A DNA stretch of 64,000 bases, from positions 1 through 64,000 of the forward strand of contig NZ_BBCC01000012.1 of assembly GCF_001311845.1 (NCBI RefSeq), given 5' to 3'. The DNA comes from Desulfosarcina cetonica JCM 12296 (GTDB lineage Bacteria > Desulfobacterota > Desulfobacteria > Desulfobacterales > Desulfosarcinaceae). Of this stretch, positions 57,197 through 64,000 are shown piece by piece (positions within the stretch are counted from its first letter, which is position 1; each line of letters starts with the position of its first letter). The notes beneath the pieces are model-generated. The model was not told the origin of the DNA. It ran no database searches and worked only from the letters and a program-made list of their open reading frames with translations. Position numbers and translations under genes: made by a program.

Positions 57197-58330
57197 TCAG
57201 GGCGCCGTCGGCCGCCGGTCATCGCCGGCATCGACATAGACGCGCCGCACCCTGGCCGAAATACCGCAGGTGAGCTCGTAGGGGATCGTGCCCATGGCCT
57301 CGGCCACATCCAGCACCTGAATGGCGCCGTCCCGACCATCTCCCCAGATCAGCACCTCGTCGCCCACTTGCACCGGACCATCACCGACGTCGACCATGGT
57401 TTGATCCATGGTGATGGTACCCACCACCGGATAGCGTTGACCATGGATGAGAACCTGCATCCGACCGGTCAAATGCCGTCGGAGCCCGTCGGCATAACCG
57501 ATGGGCAGGACGGCGATGGTGGTTTCCCGTTCACTGCGCCATCGCCGTCCGTAACTCACGCTGTGACCGGCCGGCAGGCGTCTCAAATGGGCCACTCCCG
57601 TGGTCAGGCGCATCACCTGTTTAAGGGGGATCGACCATTGGGTCTGGCGCGACGGGTAGTGCCCGTAAAGCATGATGCCACAGCGGCAGGCGTCAAAGCG
57701 GCTTTCGGGGAGATCCAGAATCGCACCGCTGTTGGCCATATGGATCAGGGGCACGCGCCGGCCGTTGTCACGCAAACGTTGGATCAGGGACTGGAAGCGG
57801 ACCAGCTGTTCACGGGCATAGGTTTTATCCGTTTCATCCGCCGTGGCAAAATGGCTGTACATCCCTTCCCAGACGCAGCGTCGCGATCGCTTTAGATCAT
57901 CGAAAAAAGCCGCCGACTCGGTCGGCAAAACCCCTACCCGACCCATGCCAGTCTCCACCTTGACATGCACATGGGCCGGCTGATCCCCGGCGGCCTCCTC
58001 GACCCAGCCAAGGTCCTCGCGGCAAAACAAACTGATACGAAAGCCGGCCCGGATCGCCGCAGGCAATTCGTCCGGAAACAGGCGGCCGAAAATCAGAATC
58101 GGCGCCTGGATGCCGCTATCGCGCAGGGTCATGGCTTCCTGGAACTGGGCGACGGCCAGCAGGTGCGCACCCGCCTCCACCAGGCAGCGGGAAACCGCCA
58201 CGGCGCCATGGCCGTAGGCATCGGCCTTGACCACGGGTATGAGGCGGGCTGGTTGGATGTGTTGTTGAATTTGGCGGTAGTTGGCGCGCAGGTGGTCCAG
58301 ATGAATGGTGGCAAGGGTTCGGGCGAACAT
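57197..58330 (-). CDS. alr: alanine racemase
   Basis: 377 residues, unbroken. PLP-Lys in VVKADAYGHGAVAV (~36), RVGV-type barrel segments, the catalytic Tyr region SYGRRWRSERETTIAVLPIGYADGLRR and MDQTMVDVGD. Makes D-Ala for ddl. It follows aapP by 12 bases, so may be read from the transporter operon. Confidence 0.97.
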   Translation of the reverse strand: MFARTLATIHLDHLRANYRQIQQHIQPARLIPVVKADAYGHGAVAVSRCLVEAGAHLLAVAQFQEAMTLRDSGIQAPILIFGRLFPDELPAAIRAGFRISLFCREDLGWVEEAAGDQPAHVHVKVETGMGRVGVLPTESAAFFDDLKRSRRCVWEGMYSHFATADETDKTYAREQLVRFQSLIQRLRDNGRRVPLIHMANSGAILDLPESRFDACRCGIMLYGHYPSRQTQWSIPLKQVMRLTTGVAHLRRLPAGHSVSYGRRWRSERETTIAVLPIGYADGLRRHLTGRMQVLIHGQRYPVVGTITMDQTMVDVGDGPVQVGDEVLIWGDGRDGAIQVLDVAEAMGTIPYELTCGISARVRRVYVDAGDDRRPTAP

Positions 58331-58342
58331 GATCGATGGCTT

Positions 58343-59119
58343 TCAGTGCAGGATCTGGCTTAGAAAGAGTTTGGTCCGGTCGTGCTGGGGATTCTCGAAG
58401 AATTCCTCCGGGGTATTCTCTTCGACGATGCGCCCATAATCCATGAACAACACCCGGTGGGCGACGCTTTTGGCAAAGCCCATCTCATGGGTCACCACCA
58501 GCATGGTCATGCCCTCCCGGGCCAGGCTGATCATGACATCCAAAACCTCTTTGACCATCTCCGGATCCAGGGCGGACGTGGGTTCGTCGAACAGCAGAAC
58601 ATTGGGTTTCATGCACAGGCTGCGGGCAATCGCCACACGCTGTTGTTGACCACCGGAAAGTTGGCCCGGATATTTCTGGGCCTGTTCGGCGATGTGCACC
58701 TTCTCCAGGAAAGCCATGGCCGTCTCCTCGGCTTCGCGCTTGGGCGTTTTCCTCACCCAGATGGGTCCCAAGGTGAGGTTTTCGAGGATGGTCAGGTGAG
58801 GAAAGAGGTTGAAATGCTGAAATACCATGCCGACCTCGGTCCGAATCTTCTCGATGTTCTTGAGATCATTGGTCAACTCGGTGCCGTCGACGATAATCTT
58901 GCCGCGCTGGTGTTCCTCCAGGCGGTTGATGCAACGGATCAGGGTCGACTTCCCCGACCCGGAAGGGCCGCAGATAACGATTCGTTCACCGCGGGCAACG
59001 TCCAGATTGACATCCTGGAGCACATGAAAATCACCATACCACTTGTGCATGCCGGCAATTTTGATGATGGTGTCGTTTTCTTTGATACCGTTATCGACGG
59101 CTTCGGTTGTTTGAGTCAT
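58343..59119 (-). CDS. aapP: amino-acid ABC transporter ATPase (AapP/GlnQ)
   Basis: 258 residues. Walker [13 protein letters not shown]-loop [13 protein letters not shown], signature [15 protein letters not shown], Walker [15 protein letters not shown], His switch VTHEMGF. PAAT-family ATPase for the AapJQM system. It is separated from aapM by 187 bases containing opposed heptanucleotide repeats. Confidence 0.96.
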   Translation of the reverse strand: MTQTTEAVDNGIKENDTIIKIAGMHKWYGDFHVLQDVNLDVARGERIVICGPSGSGKSTLIRCINRLEEHQRGKIIVDGTELTNDLKNIEKIRTEVGMVFQHFNLFPHLTILENLTLGPIWVRKTPKREAEETAMAFLEKVHIAEQAQKYPGQLSGGQQQRVAIARSLCMKPNVLLFDEPTSALDPEMVKEVLDVMISLAREGMTMLVVTHEMGFAKSVAHRVLFMDYGRIVEENTPEEFFENPQHDRTKLFLSQILH

Positions 59120-59135
59120 GAATAAATCCGTAGTG

Positions 59136-59184
59136 TTAAGTTTTAAGTTTTAAGTATTAAGTATTAAGTATTAAGTATTAAGTG
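59136..59184 (+). repeat. seven tandem heptanucleotides (TTAAGTN)
   Basis: Seven uninterrupted copies of TTAAGT plus one base, ending (in transcript sense) 16 bases before the aapP start codon. Four degenerate copies in the opposite sense (ACTTAAC, ACTTAAA, ACGTAAC, ACTTCAC) lie at 59267-59294, so the two tracts can pair into a long AT-rich hairpin in the aapM-aapP spacer. Confidence 0.85.
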
Positions 59185-59305
59185 GTGGCATTCTGTCTAA
59201 TTCTTTATAGTTGGGTATGGATAAGCAGCGATTCGCCATAGCGCATATAAACGATCTTAATCCATGACTTAACACTTAAAACGTAACACTTCACACTGTT
59301 TTTTT

Positions 59306-60399
59306 TTATAACCCCGTATCCAGTTCCCGTTCCAGCCGTCGGCTGTAGTTGGACATGAAAAAGCAGCAGATAAAATAGACGACCGCCAGGAAAATGTAGG
59401 CTTCGGCCGAGGACCCCATCCATTTGGGATTCGAGAGAACCGACTTGGTGGTCTTGAGAAGGTCATAAAGGGCGATGATCACCACCAGGGAGGTGTCCTT
59501 AAAGGCCGAAATCAGGATACTCACCGACGGCGGGATAACGATCTTCAGGGCCTGGGGCAAAATAATCAGTCGCATGGTCTGGACGTAGTTCAATCCCAGT
59601 GAATCGGCGGCCTCGTACTGCCCTTTGGGGATGGCCTGCAACCCGCCGCGCACCACTTCGGCGATGTAGGCGGCCGTGAAAAGAATGATGGCCACCTGGG
59701 CGCGCAGGATCTTGTTCACCGTCACCCTTCGGGAAGAAACAGCGGGAAGATCACGGAAGACATGAAGAGCAGGCTGATCAGGGGCACGCCACGAATCATT
59801 TCGATGTAAACCACGCACAGGGTCTTGATCGCCTTCATGTGCGATGCGCGACCCAAGGCCAAAACGATCCCCAGCGGATAGGCCGCGGTGAGGCCGAAAA
59901 CCGAAAGCAGCAAGGTCAGGGGCAGCCCTCCCCACTGGGTGCTCTCCACCACGGTCATCCCGAAAAGGCCGCCTCGCAGCAAAACCCCCATGACGAACAG
60001 GCCGACCAACCAGCCCCAGCCGAGGGCTTTGCGCCAGTGATTCCGGTCGCGGCTGTAAAACAGCAGGACCACCAGGAGAATCATGGCCAACAACGGACGC
60101 CATTGCAAATCGTGGGGGTAAAAGCCAAAAATAATGAACCGCAGATTGGCCGTGATCACGGACCAGCAGGCACCCGCTCCGTTTTGGCACCCCGCGCCGC
60201 TGGAAGCCCAGTGGCCCTCCAGGAAGGCCCACTTGATCAGCGGCGGCAGGGCCTTGATCAGAAAAGCGACCACCACAAGCGTCAGGACGGAATTGAACCA
60301 GCCGTCGAACAGATTGTGTTTGCCCCAGCCCAGCACGCCCACCGATGTGGCCGGCGGTTTAATGTCAGCAACTGTATCGTCGTAAGTATAGACCGTCAT
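59306..60399 (-). CDS. aapM: amino-acid ABC permease AapM (one frameshift)
   Basis: About 365 residues, with several N-terminal membrane segments and the HisMQ permease domain (LTAAYPLGIVLALGRAS, EMIRGVPLISLLF, EVVRGGLQAIPKGQYEAADSLGL, IVIPPSVSILISAFKDTSL). One G is missing at ~59727 (LFLPEG-VTVNKILRAQ). ATG overlaps the aapQ stop (ATGA). Confidence 0.93.
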
Positions 60400-61573
60400 C
60401 GTTCAACCAATGCCATTTTTTTATTGTACCAATTCATGAAGGCCGAGGTCAGAAGGCTCAAGCTCAGATAGACTGCCATGATCAGGGCAACCCCTTCAAT
60501 GGCTTGTCCGGTCTGATTGATGGTGGTATTGGCCACGGAAACAAAATCAGGAAAGCCGATGGCCACGGCCAGGGAACTGTTTTTGGTCAGATTCAACAGC
60601 TGACTGGTCAGCGGCGGAATAATCACGCGCAACGCCTGGGGCAGCACCACCAGGCTCAGCACCCTGCCCGATTTGAGTCCCAAGGCCTTGGCCGCTTCGG
60701 TTTGCCCTTTATTGACCGATTGGATACCGGCACGCACGATCTCGGCCACAAAGGCCGACGTGTAAAGGACCAACCCCAGCAGAAGCGCGGCAAACTCGGG
60801 GCTGATACTCATGCCGCCCTGAAAATTGAATCCCCTCAGGTGAGGCGTGTCCATGGCGACCGGTGCGCCAAAGAACAGCCAGACCACCAGCGGCAAACCG
60901 ACCAGCAGTCCGAGAGCGCTCCAAAATGTCGGGAAGGGTTTGCCGGTCTCGAACAAACGCTGCATGGCCCATCGCCGCAACAGCCAGGCCAGCCCGCAGG
61001 CCAACAGAAACGCCCACCCCATCCACATCCACGCCGGGTGCGCCGCCGGTATGGCGAATATCATTCCCCGGTTGCACAAGAAAAGGCCGCTGATCGGGTT
61101 GAGCGCCTGGCGCGGCGCCGGCAACGCTTCATAGAAAATGGCATACCAGAAGAAAAGCTGCAACAGGACGGGAATATCCTGCAGGACCTCGATGTAAGTC
61201 GCCGCCAGACGGGAAACCAGCCAGTTGGTGGAAAGCCGCGCAACGCCGATCAGGGTGCCGAGGACAACCGTCAATACAATACCGATGAATGAGACTTTCA
61301 AGGTATTGAGCACGCCGACGATCAGGGCGCGGGCGAAGTGTCGGCCGCCGAGTAGGGAATGACGGATTCGCCGATTTCAAAAGCGCTTTCTTTGTCAAGA
61401 AAACCGAAGCCGGTGGCGATGGACTGACGATCCAGATTGTTCAAGGTGTTGGATATCAGGTAGTAGGCCAAGGCGGCGACCATCAGCACCGCACCGACCT
61501 GATAAATGAGGGAGCGTTTGGCAGGGTCGTTGAACAGGGGAGTTTTGGCATCCCCGGTGTCGATCTTTTGCAT
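60396..61573 (-). CDS. aapQ: amino-acid ABC permease AapQ (one frameshift)
   Basis: About 393 residues. The N-terminal part (LIYQVGAVLMVAALAYYLI, NLDRQSIATGFGFLDKESAFEIGE) is typical of AapQ, and the permease domain has VLQDIPVLLQLFFWY, EIVRAGIQSVNKGQTEAAKALGL and VIIPPLTSQLLNLTKNSSLAV. One base is missing near 61333 (AADT-FARALIVGVLNTLK). Partner of AapM in the inner membrane. Confidence 0.93.
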
Positions 61574-61660
61574 CCGGTTATCGCTCTGGGTTGCAGGCTG
61601 CCAGGCAAGAAAAAATCAGAAACGCGCACAACAGCCAATTAAAAGAGACACCGATTGATC

Positions 61661-61704
61661 GGCCGGCACGGAACCCCACAACCGGTGAAAATCCCGTGCT
61701 GGCC
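61661..61704 (-). terminator. hairpin between aapJ and aapQ
   Basis: Arms GGCCAGCACGG and CCGTGCCGGCC (minus strand; one G-T) begin 17 bases past the aapJ stop and are followed by TCTCTTTT. Such hairpins after binding-protein genes attenuate readthrough and protect the upstream mRNA, giving excess binding protein. Confidence 0.7.
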
Positions 61705-61720
61705 GGCGGCGGAAACAAGA

Positions 61721-62733
61721 CTATTTGAACGGGGGTGAGTACATCAACCCGCCCTTGGTCCACAGGGCGTTGAGGCCACGTTCAATCTTGAGGGGGCTAT
61801 CCATGCCCACGTTGCGCTCGAACACTTCGCCATAGTTGCCCACCTGCTTGACAACGTTGTAGGCGAATTTCTCATCCAGGCCCAGGGCGGCGCCGTTGCC
61901 CGGCGTAACCCCGAGAAAGCGCTGTACCTTGGGTCCGTGCTCTTCAGCATCGCGTCGACATTTTTGGACGTGATGCCCAGCTCTTCGGCGTTGATCATGG
62001 CCAGTACGGAAAAGTTGACGATATCGTACCATTGATCGTCACCGTGGCGCACGGCCGGCGCCAGGGGTTCCTTGGAAATGATTTCAGGCAGGATGATGTA
62101 GTCGTCCGGCTTGGGGGCCACGGCCCGGGCGCCGGCCAGCTGGGAAGCATCGGATGTCAGGCAGTCACAACGGCCGGCGAAAAACGCCTTGGACAACTCC
62201 GCGGTATTTTCGATCACCACCGGTTTCATCTTCAGGCCACTGGCACGAAAGTAGTCCGCCACGTTAAGCTCGGTGGTCGTTCCCGGCAGCACGCAAACGG
62301 CGGCGCCATCCAGTTCCTTGGCGCTCTTCACGCCCAGGGCCTTGGGCACCAGAAAGCCTTGGCCATCGTAGTAGTTGACCTGCACAAAATTCAGGCCCAT
62401 GGAGGTCTCGCGCGTCAGGGTGCGGGTTGCATTGCGGCAGAGCACGTCGATCTCCCCGGACTGCAGGGCGGTGAAACGGGTCACCGCCGTAAGCGGAATA
62501 AATTTGATTTTATTGGCATCGCCAAACACGGCGGCGGCAATCGCCCGGCCGGTATCCACATCCAGGCCTTTCCAGACGCCTTTTTCATCGGGCTTGCCAA
62601 AACCGAACAGATCGCCATTGACACCGACCTGGACAAACCCCTTGGCTTTGACATCAGCCAGGGTTCCTGCATATGCAGTCGAAACCATTGCAAGGGCGAC
62701 CATCACGGTCAGTAGTAATCGAAGTCGTTTCAT
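61721..62733 (-). CDS. aapJ: general L-amino-acid ABC transporter binding protein AapJ (one frameshift)
   Basis: About 337 residues. Signal peptide LRLLLTVMVALAMVSTAYA, then TLADVKAKGFVQVGVNGDLFGFG, KGLDVDTGRAIAAAVFGD, DVLCRNATRTLTRE and CVLPGTTTE, the PAAT binding-protein fold. Near 61934 one C is missing (STDP-KVQRFLGVTPGNG); the true end is TAG 61721. ATG 62733 has GAGGAGG upstream. First gene of the aapJQMP operon. Confidence 0.94.
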
Positions 62734-63060
62734 CAAGTCCTCCTCAGTCAAACAAAGGTTAGTGGTTCAACCGGACCTGTCAGTGGTCCGCAGGGCTATC
62801 GTCGGCCTCACCTAACATGATCGGGAGATTCGTATTGAAGCTAAAAATGGACAATATTGTTTGGAATAACATGGAAACTTTCATTTTGGCAAGCCCCTTT
62901 GCCAGCCGAAGGGGTCTCGATCTTCCGCAAATCGTGCGCGCATGGACCTTGTGGTCCGTCTGTCCTGCATTGACAAAAAACAAGACCTCCTGTAGGCAAC
63001 ACGATCAGCGCCGATCATGGTTCAGAAGCATTCCGAAAGCATATACAAAAAGGAGAAGCG
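62734..63060. other. divergent promoter gap for aapJ and lipoprotein gene
   Basis: No gene supported. It holds a TGGCAA-N6-TTGCCA two-fold site (62887-62904), the right position for an operator of aapJ, and the Shine-Dalgarno of the lipoprotein gene at 63050. Confidence 0.35.
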
Positions 63061-63681
63061 ATGCGCTGGATGAGAAGAAAACACATTGTCATGCTGGTGG
63101 GCCTGGGGATTCTTGCCCTTGGGATGACGGCATGCATGAAAAAAGTCTATATCAATTTGACCTATCAACTGCCACCGGCCAGTGAACATATAACGGGTCG
63201 TCGCGTCTATATCGAAACCCAGGATATGCGCGCCGATACCGACATCTTCAATGCGGCGGCAAAAGAAAAATTCCAATATTTCAGTGGACTGTTTTCCCTG
63301 GCGGTAGAAGCGCCAGATCAGCAAAGGTTCCTTTTGGGTGCCTACCCGCTACCCGCCTTGTTCGAGACCGCGCTCAAGAAGCGCTTGGAACAAATGGGAA
63401 TCACGGTGGTGGATCAAAAGGATGAAGATGTTCCACGCTTCCAGGTCAAAATCAACCGATTCCGCATCAACCTGATCGACCAAAAATGGCAAACCGATAT
63501 CGATTTCGAAGTGAGTCTGTCCCAAAACGAAAAACGCGTGGCACGCGAGGCGGTCAGCGGTAGCGGTGAACGCATGAAGGTCATCGGCAGCCGCGACGCG
63601 GAAAAAGTGATCAGCGAAATCTTTAGCGAGATGATCAACCAACTGAATATCGAACGGCTTTTCCAGCAGGCCAATTTGTAG
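63061..63681 (+). CDS. outer-membrane lipoprotein of unknown function
   Basis: 206 residues. Lipoprotein signal peptide with lipobox LGMTAC, Cys 25. The mature part is alpha/beta (PPASEHITGRRVYIETQDMRAD ... YPLPALFETALKKRLEQMGITVVDQKDED) and resembles YajG/LPP20-type small lipoproteins in layout, but I cannot assign a family. AAAAAGGAG precedes the ATG. Confidence 0.85.
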   Translation: MRWMRRKHIVMLVGLGILALGMTACMKKVYINLTYQLPPASEHITGRRVYIETQDMRADTDIFNAAAKEKFQYFSGLFSLAVEAPDQQRFLLGAYPLPALFETALKKRLEQMGITVVDQKDEDVPRFQVKINRFRINLIDQKWQTDIDFEVSLSQNEKRVAREAVSGSGERMKVIGSRDAEKVISEIFSEMINQLNIERLFQQANL

Positions 63682-63761
63682 GAAACTCACGATGGGCAAA
63701 GAAATCCAGGGGGAGCATACTGACACGAGGACGGAATGATGATGCAAATTCCAACCCCACC

Positions 63762-64000
63762 TCAGGTGATACCGTAAAGTTTCATTTTGCTTAACAGGGA
63801 GGGATGGCTGATTTCCAGCAGATTGGCCGCGTGGGTACGATTACCGCCAGTCGCGGCCAGCGCCTTGCGGATCATGCGCGCTTCCAGCGCGGCCCGGGCG
63901 GCTTTCAACGAAAACCCGTCACCCTCACCGGCGTTGTTTTCTGGCACTTTGGGAAGCCCCAAAAAGGCGGCGGGTGCCAATGTCGTGCCCTCGGCCAGAA
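63762..64000 (-). CDS. NtrC-type sigma-54 response regulator, C-terminal end (partial)
   Basis: 79 codons visible, entering from the right edge. The end is a Fis-type HTH: ARMIRKALAATGGNRTHAANLLEISHPSLLSKMKLYGI, followed by a stop. The AAPAAFLGLP-like linker fits PrsR-type regulators of exopolysaccharide/PEP-CTERM gene sets, but the AAA+ and receiver parts are outside the window. Confidence 0.85.
   Translation of the reverse strand, partial: LAEGTTLAPAAFLGLPKVPENNAGEGDGFSLKAARAALEARMIRKALAATGGNRTHAANLLEISHPSLLSKMKLYGIT

Noticed and set aside
62887-62904. Sigma-54 promoter for aapJ or the lipoprotein gene
   Set aside because: The GG and GC elements are 11 rather than 10 bases apart on both strands; it is better read as a simple inverted repeat.
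1-64000. CRISPR arrays, IS elements or prophage genes
   Set aside because: No regularly spaced repeats, transposases, integrases or phage structural genes were seen.

Overview
This window looks like chromosomal DNA of a Desulfobacterota bacterium, most like the sulfate-reducing Desulfobacterales (Desulfosarcina-type). The reasons are a siroheme decarboxylase subunit of the alternative heme pathway, a Lys-based class III cyclase/AAA/TPR signalling protein, HDOD proteins, an MJ0042/DUF3426 protein, two Leu/Met tRNA genes of bacterial type, and high-GC coding. That placement is inference from gene content; no 16S gene is present.

Layout. 1-3334 (- strand): Ser/Thr kinase, PP2C phosphatase and FHA-kinase, translationally coupled. 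3731-9365 (-): a Cys-rich protein, a membrane-anchored protein, a B12-type radical SAM protein, AhbB-like protein, MtnA and a GalT-like transferase. 9535-11600: cold-shock protein, an AT-richer esterase and two unlisted small ORFs. 11883-18113 (-): tRNA-Leu, TsaC, a PurD-PurE fusion, D-Ala-D-Ala ligase, SHOCT and DUF1992 proteins, and a cNMP/HDOD protein. 18565-28823: PilZ, HDOD-GAF, tRNA-Met, an acidic MJ0042/DUF3426 protein, Hpt, DnaJ-like protein, FetAB-type ABC exporter and MnmG. 28960-36085 (+): radical SAM protein, CecR-type regulator and the YbhGFSR-type ABC exporter. 36137-44634 (-): the highlight, described below. 45039-53723: Lgt, a CarS/phosphoesterase fusion, TrmO, RarA, an amidohydrolase, Der and a D-amino-acid aminotransferase. 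53716-64000: cyclase/AAA/TPR protein, alanine racemase, the general amino-acid ABC transporter AapJQMP, a lipoprotein and the end of an NtrC-type regulator.

The main discovery is a diversity-generating retroelement (DGR) built into an NTPase/protease conflict-type operon. In order of transcription it holds a trypsin-co-occurring protein, a trypsin-like protease, an unrecognised domain, a MoxR-type AAA+ ATPase, a ~990-residue protein with a vWA-like centre and a C-terminal formylglycine-generating-enzyme (FGE)-fold domain, an HRDC accessory protein, a DGR reverse transcriptase, the template repeat (TR), and a second stand-alone FGE-fold protein. Both FGE domains end in a 117-base variable repeat (VR). 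Comparing TR with the two VRs gives 15 and 10 substitutions, and all 25 fall on adenines of the sense-strand TR, the signature of adenine-specific mutagenic retrohoming. The design suggests that a retroelement rewrites the ligand-binding face of an ATP- and protease-gated effector system.

Caution: about 25 conserved genes or gene segments show single-base frameshifts, nearly always one base missing from a G/C run (purD, ddl, tsaC, mnmG, lgt, aapJ, aapM, aapQ and others). So many in essential genes point to base-level sequence error rather than decay. I give corrected gene extents and state each presumed indel.
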